Below, piece after piece: positions 1 to 8,465 of a stretch of DNA of 41,310 nt. The notes under the pieces were generated by a model. It did not search any database. It saw nothing but the letters and a program-made list of their open reading frames with translations, and was not told the DNA's origin. The position numbers and the translations under genes are program-made. This DNA is from JBBSHS01 sp038232515 (GTDB lineage Bacteria > Actinomycetota > Acidimicrobiia > Acidimicrobiales > JAUJNH01). Positions within the stretch are counted from its first letter, which is position 1. Every line of letters begins with the position of its first letter. Where the stretch lies: the NCBI GenBank assembly GCA_038232515.1, contig JBBSHS010000015.1, positions 1-41,310 on the forward strand, read 5' to 3'.

Positions 1-20
1 CCCCCCCCCACGCCCCCCGG

Positions 21-294
21 CCGGCTGTGCCGGCAAAACCCAGCCCCGGCCGGCTGCGCCGGCAAACCCAGCCCCGGCCGGCTCGGCCGGCAAACCCAGC
101 CCCGGCCGGCTCGGCCGGCAAAACCCAGCCCCGGCCGGCTGCGCCGGCAAAACCCAGCCCAGGCCGGCTGCGCCGGCAAAACCCAGCCCAGGCCGGCTGC
201 GCCGGCAAAACCCAGCCCCGGCCGGCTGCGCCGGCAAAACCCAGCCCCGGCCGGCTCGGCCGGCAAAACCGAGCCCCGGCCGGCTCGGCCGGCT
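21..294. repeat. GC-rich minisatellite, about 10 copies of a 28-29 bp unit
   Basis: The hexamer CCGGCT recurs at 21, 50, 78, 106, 135, 164, 193, 222, 251 and 280, so the spacing is 28 or 29 bp. Each unit carries the inverted repeat GCCGGC-nnn-GCCGGC or a near match, followed by an AAAACCCAGCCC-type linker. Units differ by single substitutions and by one A. The array ends about 45 bp before the penicillin-binding protein gene. An open frame runs through it, but its Pro/Ala/Arg-rich translation simply follows the repeat and is not a credible protein. The array may hold terminator-like hairpins for an upstream gene; that is inference. Confidence 0.9.
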
Positions 295-339
295 GCGGCG
301 GGGGGTGGGCCATCGTTGGGCTGCGCCTACGCTGAGGCT

Positions 340-2592
340 GTGCGCCATTTGCTGCGCCTTGGCGTCATCATCCTCTGCGCCGGGCTGATGATCGGGGGCA
401 TCCTACGATCGTTCGCCGTGCCGCTCCAGGCCGTCTCCAAAGACGCCTGGTCGTCTGCTCCGATGGAGCTGGGTGACCTCGGCCAGCTCGATCAGCCCTC
501 GACCGTGTACGACCGGTTCGGCAAGATCCTCACCACGTTCCACCAGGAGATCGACCGCAAGCCGGTGACGCTGGATCAGGTCCCCCCGGTGGTCCGCAAC
601 GCCGTCCTGGACATCGAGGACAAGAACTTCTACCACCATGGCGGCATCGACGCCCGGGGTATAGCCAGGGCCTTCCTGGCCAACGGCGATGCCGGTGGCG
701 TGCGTCAGGGCGGGTCAACCATTACCCAGCAGCTGGTGAAGCAGAGCCTCGTGGGCCCGGAGCGGAGCATCGACCGCAAGGTCAAAGAGGCCGTCCTGGC
801 CGAGCGCATCGAACAGAAGATGACCAAGGACGAGATCTTCGAGCGGTACCTCAACCTGGTGTACCTCGGCCACGGGGCCTATGGCGTGGAGGCGGCAGCC
901 GAGACGTACTTCGGCGTGCCGGTGGGTCAGCTCCAGCCCGAGCAGGCAGCCCTGTTGGCCGGCCTGATCCGCAATCCGACCGGTTACGACCCTGTGCAGC
1001 ACGCCGCCGCCGCCGCCGCCCGACGCAACACCGTTCTCGACGTCATGGCCGAGAACGGCCACCTGGCCCCAGACGAGGTCGGTGTCCTCAAATTGGCTCC
1101 GGTGCCGGTGACCGTGCAGGCGGCCAGTGCCATCCGGCAGAGCTACTTCATCGAAGGGCTGCGCCAGGCGCTTCTGGATGATCCCCGCCTGGGTTCGACC
1201 CCCACCGAGCGGGCCAACGCCGTCTACCGCGGTGGTCTGCAGATCCACTCGACCTTTGACCCGGCAATGCAGGCTGACGCCGAACGGGCCGCCGCCATCG
1301 GCAACATCCTTCCCAAGAATGCATTGGGCGCCGTCGACGCACTGGTGTCGGTCGAACCCTCCACCGGGGCCGTGCGGGCCATCGTGGGTGGCCCCGGCTT
1401 CGACCAGTACCAGTACGACATCGCCACCCACAGCCCCGGCCGCCAGCCCGGGTCCTCGTTCAAGCTGTTCACACTGCTCGCCGCGTTGGAGGACGGCTAC
1501 GGTCCGCAGTCCACGGTCGACGGCACCGGGCCGTGCCTGGTGATCGCTCCCGGCAGCCAGCCCACCCGGGCCCTGCCCCCGGTACCCATCAACAACGCCG
1601 AGCCGGGTGGGGGGACCATGACGATGGAGGCGGCCACGGCCGGTTCCGTCAACTGTGCGTTCGAGCGGATGGCCGCCACCATCGGCATCAACAAGGTGCT
1701 CGACGTGGCCAAGCGTCTGCTGCACCGCACCTACTCGGCGTTGCCGTCGGTCATCATCGGCGCCCAGGAGGCCACGCCGCTGGAGATGGCCACCGCCTAT
1801 GCCACCTTGGCCAACGACGGCGTCGAGCACACCCCCACATATGTGACCGACGTGCTCGACAGCCGCGGCCACCCGCTCTACTCGGGTGTCGACGAGGGCC
1901 AGAGGGTCGTCTCCAGTCAGGTGTCGCGCACGGCCGTCAGTGTTCTGCAAGGCGTGCTCCAGAGCGGGACGGCCTCGTGCTGCTCACTCTCCGGCGGCCG
2001 GCCGGCGGCGGGAAAGACGGGCACGACGAACGGTTTCACCAACGCGTGGTTCGTCGGCTTCACACCCCAATTGGCCTCGGCGGTGTGGGTCGGCGTTCCC
2101 ACCGGCCAGGTCAGCATGAGCAACGTCGGAGGCCGTCAGGTATTCGGGGCCACATACTCAGCCCCCATCTGGAAGCAGTTCATGGATGAGGCGCTGGCCT
2201 CCGAGCCGGACGTCTCCTTCCCGGTGCCCGATGGCAGGTCCGCCATCGCCTCACGTCCCTTCCTCCTGCCCAAGGGCTCCTGGGTGCTCGGTGGCACCGC
2301 CTCTACCGGCTACTCCGGCTCCTCCGGCTCGTCGGGGTACTCCGGGTCGTCGGGCTCGTCGAGTGCGAGCGGCCGGTCGTCGTCAGGCGGCCCCCGGAGT
2401 TCCACTGCCTCCGGTGCCAGCGCTTCGCCGGGCCGGCCCTTACCCTCGATCCCCTCCGTGCCGACCATCGTCGTCCGGCTTCCGCCCACCCGCCCACCTG
2501 CTGGCGGCGGAGGCGGGGGCAGTCCTACTCCGCACTGCTTCACGCCCCCAGGCGGCTGGCCGGGTGGAAGGCCGCCGCCCGGCGTCTGCTGA
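340..2592 (+). CDS. Class A penicillin-binding protein (bifunctional transglycosylase/transpeptidase)
   Basis: Polymerises lipid II into glycan strands and cross-links the stem peptides outside the membrane. One N-terminal membrane segment (about residues 3-25) is followed by a GT51 transglycosylase domain with EDKNFYHHGG (catalytic Glu near residue 93) and QGGSTITQQ. The transpeptidase domain has SSFK (Ser372), SVN (Ser436) and KTGTT (Lys559). The last 110 or so residues are Gly/Ser- then Pro/Gly-rich with two Cys, one of them the final residue, which resembles the low-complexity tails of actinobacterial PonA proteins. I chose the GTG at 340 because it starts directly before the membrane helix; a TTG at 316 is possible. 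Length (750 residues) is normal for the family. Confidence 0.93.
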   Translation: MRHLLRLGVIILCAGLMIGGILRSFAVPLQAVSKDAWSSAPMELGDLGQLDQPSTVYDRFGKILTTFHQEIDRKPVTLDQVPPVVRNAVLDIEDKNFYHHGGIDARGIARAFLANGDAGGVRQGGSTITQQLVKQSLVGPERSIDRKVKEAVLAERIEQKMTKDEIFERYLNLVYLGHGAYGVEAAAETYFGVPVGQLQPEQAALLAGLIRNPTGYDPVQHAAAAAARRNTVLDVMAENGHLAPDEVGVLKLAPVPVTVQAASAIRQSYFIEGLRQALLDDPRLGSTPTERANAVYRGGLQIHSTFDPAMQADAERAAAIGNILPKNALGAVDALVSVEPSTGAVRAIVGGPGFDQYQYDIATHSPGRQPGSSFKLFTLLAALEDGYGPQSTVDGTGPCLVIAPGSQPTRALPPVPINNAEPGGGTMTMEAATAGSVNCAFERMAATIGINKVLDVAKRLLHRTYSALPSVIIGAQEATPLEMATAYATLANDGVEHTPTYVTDVLDSRGHPLYSGVDEGQRVVSSQVSRTAVSVLQGVLQSGTASCCSLSGGRPAAGKTGTTNGFTNAWFVGFTPQLASAVWVGVPTGQVSMSNVGGRQVFGATYSAPIWKQFMDEALASEPDVSFPVPDGRSAIASRPFLLPKGSWVLGGTASTGYSGSSGSSGYSGSSGSSSASGRSSSGGPRSSTASGASASPGRPLPSIPSVPTIVVRLPPTRPPAGGGGGGSPTPHCFTPPGGWPGGRPPPGVC

Positions 2593-2872
2593 CGGCACAC
2601 ACCGCCTGTCGGTCCGTGTCCTGCGGGCCCACAGCGGAGCCGGCCCGCCGCCGTGGTGCGCCAAGCCAGGTGCAGCCCAGGACCTCGGTCGTGACGCACC
2701 AACGTGGTTGACGACGAGCGGACCGGCCAGGTATCATGCCGCCTCCCGGCGGAGCGGTCTTCGTCAACGCGAGAAGACACACCCCGCTGGGGCGGGAGGG
2801 AGGCGGCAGAGCCGTCGATCTCTCGAGTTGAAGCATGTCCCATACCTACGAGAAAATCGAAAGGAGGTGAAA
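2593..2872 (+). promoter_or_regulatory. Intergenic region with a sigma70-like promoter and a leader of about 130 nt
   Basis: TTGACG at 2708-2713 and TATCAT at 2732-2737 are 18 bp apart, a good match to a housekeeping promoter. This places the transcript start near 2744 and leaves a long leader before the LPxTG gene. The leader contains a G/C-rich inverted repeat (CCCCGCTGGGG near 2780) and purine-rich stretches, then becomes relatively AT-rich before the RBS. I could not match it to a known riboswitch. No other gene is visible here. Confidence 0.6.
2862..2867 (+). promoter_or_regulatory. Strong RBS that decides a TTG start
   Basis: AGGAGG, extended to AAAGGAGGTGA, sits 5 bp before TTG at 2873. 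The open frame reaches back to 2186, overlapping the penicillin-binding protein gene, but only this TTG has a strong RBS and gives a signal-peptide-like start, so it is taken as the real start. Confidence 0.85.
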
Positions 2873-5800
2873 TTGGTAACGAGCGAAACAAAACAAGGTG
2901 GTACCCAGCGCACCGTGGTCCTAGGGCTGCTGTTCGCAGGGGCTGTCATGGTGTTGATGCTCTTGGCCGGCGCGCATGGCGCGGGGGCCCAGACGACGAA
3001 CACCGACACCTCGGGCACCACCTCTACAACCGCAGCTCCCGCAAGCGGGAACACGTCCAGCGGCAGCGCCCAGACAGGATCGGGCAACGCCACGGCGACG
3101 GGTAATCAGTCGGCTCCTGCTGTGAAGCAGGGGACGACCGTGAACGGGCACAACGGCAGCATCCAGATCATCAACCAGGATGCGACCGTCTCGAACAATG
3201 GCACGGCCAAGGCGACCACTGGCGGCAACACCGCCACGGGTAACGGGTCCGGCAACACTGCGTCGAGCGGTCAAGCCGCAGGAGGAGGCGGTACCGTGGC
3301 CAACAACACGGGAACCGCGACGAACTCGTCGAACGGCAGCGCCGGAGTAAACACCGGCAACGCCACGTCGACCGGGAACTCGTCCACCACCGGTATCAGC
3401 CAGACAGCGAACGGAAACGCGAGCGTGCCTGGAGGGCTCGGTGGGATCCTCATTGTCAACCAGTCGGCGTCAGTGACCAACACGGGCACGGCGACGTCGA
3501 GCACTGGTGGCAACTCCGCTACGGGGAACGACTCGGGCAACACGGCACGGAACCGCCAAGACGCAACCGGCGGGTCCATCGCCAGCAACACCGGTACCGC
3601 GAGCAACACGTCTGACGGCACCGCCGGCATAACGACTGGCGACGCCACATCGACGGGGAACTCGTCCGACACCGGTGTCGGCCAAGTCGCCAACCTGACC
3701 GCGGGAGGGAGCCTGGGAGGCATCGTCATCGCCACCCAGTCCGCCAGCGTCGTGAACAGCGGAACAGCCAGAGCCACGACCGGGGGCAACACAGCCACCG
3801 GCAACGACTCGGGCAACCGCGCGAACACGGTGCAGGGTGCGGTTTCGGGAGCCGGCCCACCGCCTCTGGTGGATGACCCGGCAGCCAGCGGTACCGCGAT
3901 TGCCAGCAACGACGGGCAGTCGCACAACATGTCCGATGGCACGGCCTATATCCACACCGGCAATGCCACGGCCACAGGCAACAGCTCGAGCACCAATATC
4001 ACCCAGACAGTGAACGCGACGACCACCGGGTCTCTCGGCGGAGTCGTGCTCGTTGACCAATCAGCGACCGTGACCAACACGGGTAGCGCGACAGCGAACA
4101 CCGGGAACAACGACGCCACCGGCAACCTGTCGTTCAATACGGCCAACACCCGTCAGACCTCCGATCCTTCGGGACCGGCCGACGACGCGGTGGCGGCAAA
4201 CTTCGGGACCGCCTCCAACACGAGCAACGGTTCCGCCGGCATCACCACCGGCAACGCCAACGCAGTGGGCAACGCGTCCAGCACGAGCATCGCCCAGGAC
4301 GCCAACGTCTCCACCAGCGGGTTTGCCATCACGAACCAGTCCGCCGATGTCATAAACATCGGCGGATTCGGCGAGGGCGGCACAGGCGCCAGAGCCAACA
4401 GCGGCAACAACACCGCGATCGGCAATGAGTCTGACAACGCAGCCCACACGCGTGAGCGGGCCGTCGCCACCGGCGCAGCCAGCGACAGCGTGCCCGGCAA
4501 CTTCGGTGAGGCGAAGAACTACAGCAACGGGAGCGCTTCGATCCACACCGGGAGCGCCAACGCCGTCGGCAGCGCCGCTTCCACCAGCATCGCCCAGGCC
4601 AGCACCGGCAGCGTCGGTGACTTCTCCTTGGTGAGCCAGGACGCGACCGTTGTCAACACCGGCACCGCCCGCGCCAACACGGGCGACAACTTTGCCAGCG
4701 GCAACGACTCGTTCAACACGGCCACGGCCGTCGAGCGGGCCCGTACCGGGACTGGGACCACGACCGTGGCCGGCAACTTCGGCAGCGCGTCGAACTCCAG
4801 CGACGGAAGTGCTTGGGTCACCACCGGCGCCGCCAGCGCAGTCGGCAACGCCGCTTCGACCAGCATTGCCCAGGTCGACCCCACGGTCACCGGCTCGGGC
4901 TTCGCGCTCGTGACCCAGTCCGCGACGGTCACCAACGATGGCGACGCGAGAGCCAACAGCGGGAACAACACCGCCGTCGGCAACGAGTCGGACAACACCG
5001 CATCAAGCTTCCAACGGGCCCGCGCTGGCGCATCGACCGGTAACACGGTCGCCGCCAACTTCGGCACGGCGACGAACACGAGCGACGGCAGCGCCACCAT
5101 CACCACCGGTGACGCCACTGCCGTCGGTAGCTCCTCGTCCACCGACGTGACCCAGGTCTCCGATGTCAACATCGGCGGCTCGGGCTTCGCCTTCGTGACG
5201 CAGGACGCCACGGTAAGCAACGACGGCTTCGCCCGGGCTAACACCGGCCGGAACGACGCCACCGGCAACGAGTCGTTCAACGACGCGTCCAACACCCAGA
5301 TCGCCATCGCCCCGGGTAGCCCCGGCGTCGGTTCGGCCATCGCCAGCAACGACGGCACCGCCAGCAACACGTCCGACGGCTCGGCCACCATCACCACCGG
5401 TGCAGCCACGGCTTCGGGCAACGTCGCCGACACCACGATTGACCAGGTCGACCCCACCATCGGCGGGTCCGGCTTCGTCTTCGTGACTCAGGACGCCACG
5501 GTGGACAACTTCGGGGACGCCACGGCCAACAGCGGCCGCAACACCGCCACCGGCAACGTCTCCGACAACACCGCGACTAACCTGCAGGCGGCGCGCGTCC
5601 GCGGTGGCGGTAGCACGGCCACCAACGTCGTGGCCAGCAACACCGGCGACCCCAGCAACACCTCGGACGGCACCGCCAGCATCACCACCGGCTGCGCCAC
5701 TGCCACCGGGAGCAAGGCGACCACGGAGATCGGCCAGTTCGATGCCTCGAGCATCGACGGCGCCGGTTTCGTCTTCGTCAACCAGACGGCTGATGTGACC

Positions 5801-7180
5801 AATACCGGCTTCGCCACGGCCAACACCGGCCGCAACGACGCCACTGGCAACGACTCGGGCAACTTCGCCCTGAACGGGCAGCGCTCGGCCGTCATCGGCT
5901 CGGGCGCCACCGGTTCAGTCGTGGCCAGCAACATCGGCAGGGCTGACAACACGTCCGACGGCTCGGCTTCCATCCTCACCGGTGGGGCTACGGCTTCGGG
6001 CAACGTCTCGGACACCACGATCGACCAGGTCGACCCCACCATCGGTGGGGCCGGCTTCGCCATCGTGAGCCAGGACGCCACGGTGGACAACTTCGGGGAC
6101 GCCACCGCCAACAGCGGCCGCAACACCGCCACCGGCAACGACAGCGGCAACATTGCGCTGAACCTGCAGGCGGCGCGCGTCCGCGGCGGCGGTGGCACGG
6201 CCACCAACGTCGTGGCCAGCAACGTCGGCGACCCCAGCAACACTTCTGACGGTACGGCAACCATCGTCACCGGTTGCGCCTGCGCCGTCGGCAACACGGC
6301 GGTCACGGGCCTGGGTCAGTTCGCCGATGTCAACATCGGTGACGCCGGGTTCGCCATCGTCGATCAGTCCGCCGATGTGACCAACACCGGCTTTGCTCAC
6401 GCCAACACCGGCCGGAACGATGCTGTCGGCAACGCGTCCGACAACCTCGCCCTGAACCTCCAGATTGCAGTCGCGCGCGGCGCAACTGGTCCTGGAGCGG
6501 TCGTGGCTTCCAACATCGGTGACCCGAGCAACACGTCTGACGGCTCGGCGTCCATCACCACTGGCAACGCCTTCGCACTGGGGAACCTCTCCGGTACCGG
6601 TGGCGACCAGGAAGTGTTTGTGGATGGCGGCGGCTTCGCCCTCGTCAACCAGACCAGCACCACGACCAACTTCGGATCAGCTCGCGCCAACAGCGGTCGC
6701 AACACCGCTGATGGCAACGACTCGATCAACACGGCGCTCAACGACCAGCTCGCCACCAACCCTGGTGGCATCGCCAGCAACATCGGGAGCGCGTCGAACC
6801 TGTCTGGTGGTACCTCGGACATCGTCACCGGCGATGCGACGGCTGTCGGCAACGTCTCTTCAACTGGCGCTGCCCTGCCGCCGTTCCCGGTCCCGAACTG
6901 CGGGTGCGTCGTTCCGCCGGTTGTCGTACCGCCGGTGGTCGTACCGCCGGTGGTCGTACCGCCGGTGGTCGTACCGCCGGTGGTCGTACCGCCGTCTGTC
7001 ACCCCGCCGGTGGTCGGCAACGAAGTGATGGTGGCCTCGGTCACCTCGGTCACCTCGCTCGCCGCCGCGACGGTCGCAGCGCTGCCCCGCACCGGGGCTT
7101 CGGTTGTCAACCTGGTGCTGGTCGGCCTGTTGATGCTCATGATGGGCCTCTTCCTCATCTGTAAGGCCCGTCGGGCATAG
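2873..7180 (+). CDS. Giant secreted LPxTG-anchored protein with 13 tandem Asn/Thr/Gly-rich repeats
   Basis: Predicted 1,435 residues. The N-terminus is polar, then hydrophobic (TVVLGLLFAGAVMVLMLLAG), then Ala/Gly with a likely signal-peptidase site near AGAQ. After a Thr/Ser linker come 13 repeats averaging about 96 residues. Each repeat has two related halves, a QxATVxNxGxAxANTG-type half and an ASNTSDGSASITTG-type half, both ending in a GN-x-S step and a Gln. A Val/Pro spacer of seven 5-residue units follows, then LPRTG (nt 7082-7096), a hydrophobic helix and KARRA, which together form a classic sortase signal. The regular Asn/Gln/Thr ladder suggests a beta-solenoid or curli-like stack; that is inference. 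No sortase gene is in the window. A role as adhesin, sheath or fibril fits, but I do not recognise the family. The gene stands alone with its own promoter and terminator. Confidence 0.88.
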   Translation: MVTSETKQGGTQRTVVLGLLFAGAVMVLMLLAGAHGAGAQTTNTDTSGTTSTTAAPASGNTSSGSAQTGSGNATATGNQSAPAVKQGTTVNGHNGSIQIINQDATVSNNGTAKATTGGNTATGNGSGNTASSGQAAGGGGTVANNTGTATNSSNGSAGVNTGNATSTGNSSTTGISQTANGNASVPGGLGGILIVNQSASVTNTGTATSSTGGNSATGNDSGNTARNRQDATGGSIASNTGTASNTSDGTAGITTGDATSTGNSSDTGVGQVANLTAGGSLGGIVIATQSASVVNSGTARATTGGNTATGNDSGNRANTVQGAVSGAGPPPLVDDPAASGTAIASNDGQSHNMSDGTAYIHTGNATATGNSSSTNITQTVNATTTGSLGGVVLVDQSATVTNTGSATANTGNNDATGNLSFNTANTRQTSDPSGPADDAVAANFGTASNTSNGSAGITTGNANAVGNASSTSIAQDANVSTSGFAITNQSADVINIGGFGEGGTGARANSGNNTAIGNESDNAAHTRERAVATGAASDSVPGNFGEAKNYSNGSASIHTGSANAVGSAASTSIAQASTGSVGDFSLVSQDATVVNTGTARANTGDNFASGNDSFNTATAVERARTGTGTTTVAGNFGSASNSSDGSAWVTTGAASAVGNAASTSIAQVDPTVTGSGFALVTQSATVTNDGDARANSGNNTAVGNESDNTASSFQRARAGASTGNTVAANFGTATNTSDGSATITTGDATAVGSSSSTDVTQVSDVNIGGSGFAFVTQDATVSNDGFARANTGRNDATGNESFNDASNTQIAIAPGSPGVGSAIASNDGTASNTSDGSATITTGAATASGNVADTTIDQVDPTIGGSGFVFVTQDATVDNFGDATANSGRNTATGNVSDNTATNLQAARVRGGGSTATNVVASNTGDPSNTSDGTASITTGCATATGSKATTEIGQFDASSIDGAGFVFVNQTADVTNTGFATANTGRNDATGNDSGNFALNGQRSAVIGSGATGSVVASNIGRADNTSDGSASILTGGATASGNVSDTTIDQVDPTIGGAGFAIVSQDATVDNFGDATANSGRNTATGNDSGNIALNLQAARVRGGGGTATNVVASNVGDPSNTSDGTATIVTGCACAVGNTAVTGLGQFADVNIGDAGFAIVDQSADVTNTGFAHANTGRNDAVGNASDNLALNLQIAVARGATGPGAVVASNIGDPSNTSDGSASITTGNAFALGNLSGTGGDQEVFVDGGGFALVNQTSTTTNFGSARANSGRNTADGNDSINTALNDQLATNPGGIASNIGSASNLSGGTSDIVTGDATAVGNVSSTGAALPPFPVPNCGCVVPPVVVPPVVVPPVVVPPVVVPPVVVPPSVTPPVVGNEVMVASVTSVTSLAAATVAALPRTGASVVNLVLVGLLMLMMGLFLICKARRA
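3160..6890 (+). repeat. Coding tandem repeats, 13 units of about 290 bp
   Basis: Successive QxATV/QSASV-type motifs begin near 3175 and recur to about 6645, giving an average period near 290 bp. Early units (3.1-4.3 kb) have diverged most. The blocks starting at 5431 and 6013 are near identical over more than 200 bp, offset by 582 bp (two units), which points to a recent two-unit duplication. Confidence 0.85.
6911..7015 (+). repeat. Seven 15-bp units coding VVPPV-type spacer
   Basis: The unit GTACCGCCGGTGGTC repeats in register from 6911 to 7015, with the first and the last two units altered. It encodes a Val/Pro stalk just before the sortase signal, as in many wall-anchored proteins. Four middle units are identical, so the copy number is likely to vary between strains. 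Confidence 0.9.
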
Positions 7181-7200
7181 CTGGACATCGGTAGTGGAAC

Positions 7201-7230
7201 GAGGGGGGGCGGCTCCGGCCGCCCCCCCTC
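7201..7230 (+). terminator. Strong GC hairpin after the LPxTG gene
   Basis: A perfect 13-bp stem (7201-7213 with 7218-7230) with a TCCG loop begins 20 bp after the stop codon. It is followed by TTCC rather than a long U-tract, as is usual for terminators in high-GC bacteria. Confidence 0.75.
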
Positions 7231-7276
7231 TTCCATGTGGGCGCGGCTCCGGCCGCCCCCCCTCTTCCATGTGGGC
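7209..7276. repeat. 34-bp tandem duplication containing the terminator arm
   Basis: A 34-bp segment (GCGGCTCCGGCC start, CCATGTGGGC end) occurs at 7209-7242 and again, identical, at 7243-7276. The second copy keeps only a short 5-bp hairpin (GCGGC/GCCGC). Replication slippage at the hairpin is a plausible origin. Confidence 0.9.
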
Positions 7277-7373
7277 GCGGCTGGCCTGCGTGTCCCGGTC
7301 GAGAGCGGGTGCGCCCGTGGCTGAGGGATCGTGAGGGTGGGCGGGAATCGGGCCAGGCGCTAGGGTGGGGAGC

Positions 7374-8354
7374 GTGGCTAATGAACCGGCATCGGCCGAT
7401 GGCGTCGCCGCCGGTGCTCCTGCGGGGAGCCCGGGTGGTCGGCGAGGGACAGGTGAGCGCACCGCCGGCGGCGAGGAACCGGCCCGCACCGTGCGCCGCT
7501 ACCTGAGCGCCATCGACATCGACAAGCCTGGTCGATCGGCCAGTCGCACGGCTGACACCGTGGGCAACCGGATCATGAAGGTCGACGAGCTGATGGTGTC
7601 AGCCGATCCGGTGACTCGGCTGCATCTGATCCAGGAGCGCATTGAATTGCACGCCGAACTGGTCCGGTTGAACCAGGGCGACGAGCTCGATCGGAACCAG
7701 CTGGAACGGCAGTTCGTGCGGGTGGGTCGTTCCTACGGCGACCGACACGGGCTCACGTACGCGGCTTGGCGGCAGGCTGGCGTCGACGCCGCCGTACTGG
7801 AGTCGGCCGGCATTCGCCGAGCCCGGACGACCCGGCCGGCGGCCGCCCCGAACCGGTCGTCGGCGGATAGCCAGGCGTCTGTGGCATCGGATCGGAGCGG
7901 CACCGGGCCCGCCACCGGACGTGGGCCGCAGCCGACAGCCGCGCCAGCCGAGTACGCAGCCCCGGTGGGAGGTCTGCCCCATGCCGGTGCCGCCTCGGGT
8001 GCCGGTGCCGGCAAAGAAGCACCCGACCGACAGGGAGAAAAGGGCCGGGAGGATGTGCTCGAGGCCGAGGACGGGATCGAGCAATCGGCCAGCGGCCTCC
8101 AGCTGGCCACCGAGCCCGAGTCGCCACTAGGCGTCCAGGCGCAGAGCGCCACGGACGGTCCGCGTGTCGTCGGCCCGAACGTCGACGCTGAGATGGCCGA
8201 AGACCCCTGGGAGGCGGCCATGCTGGAAGCCGTCGGCATCAGGCAGGGCCGGGGCCAGGCCAACGGTGGCCCTCCCAACGTGGAGGCCCAAGGCACGGGG
8301 CCACCCCTCCATTCGGATGAGAAGGCACCGTCACGGAGCCCGGATTCCGCTTAG
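7374..8354 (+). CDS. Hypothetical protein, actinobacterial type
   Basis: 326 residues, function not recognised. After a Gly/Ala/Pro-rich start, residues 40-150 form the only ordered part. They are rich in charged helices and include an RYLSAIDIDKPGR motif, a VDELMVSADPVTRLHLIQER helix, and a segment ending in YGDRHGLTYAAWRQAGV. The rest, to the C-terminus, is low complexity (Ala/Pro/Gly/Glu) and probably disordered; it ends with WEAAMLEAVGIRQG, which echoes AAVLESAGIRRA near residue 145. There is no signal peptide or membrane helix. GTG at 7374 was chosen over GTG at 7365 because AGGGTG lies 6 bp upstream. A stand-alone gene facing the next one tail to tail. Confidence 0.75.
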   Translation: MANEPASADGVAAGAPAGSPGGRRGTGERTAGGEEPARTVRRYLSAIDIDKPGRSASRTADTVGNRIMKVDELMVSADPVTRLHLIQERIELHAELVRLNQGDELDRNQLERQFVRVGRSYGDRHGLTYAAWRQAGVDAAVLESAGIRRARTTRPAAAPNRSSADSQASVASDRSGTGPATGRGPQPTAAPAEYAAPVGGLPHAGAASGAGAGKEAPDRQGEKGREDVLEAEDGIEQSASGLQLATEPESPLGVQAQSATDGPRVVGPNVDAEMAEDPWEAAMLEAVGIRQGRGQANGGPPNVEAQGTGPPLHSDEKAPSRSPDSA

Positions 8355-8465
8355 CTTGGCTTTGCCTGGTCTGATTTGGAGGCCGGGTCTCGTGAACGCC
8401 GGGTCGACTCCGCGCCCGGGCGGACAAGGATTCAGGACAAATGGGCGGTCCCCAGGTTGCAGTGC

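Noticed and set aside
21..294. CRISPR-like regular array
   Set aside because: Units are contiguous; there are no unique spacers between repeats and no cas genes. It is a tandem minisatellite.
715..1950. Long minus-strand frame of about 400 codons
   Set aside because: Antisense shadow of the penicillin-binding protein gene, Gly/His/Val-rich, without motifs.
2186..2872. Long upstream extension of the LPxTG gene overlapping the penicillin-binding protein gene
   Set aside because: The frame is open only because of high GC content; its translation is Arg/Pro/Ser-rich, and a strong RBS plus signal peptide mark the start at 2873.
2744..2872. Known riboswitch in the leader of the surface protein
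   Set aside because: No recognisable c-di-GMP, c-di-AMP, cobalamin or SAM core sequence was seen.
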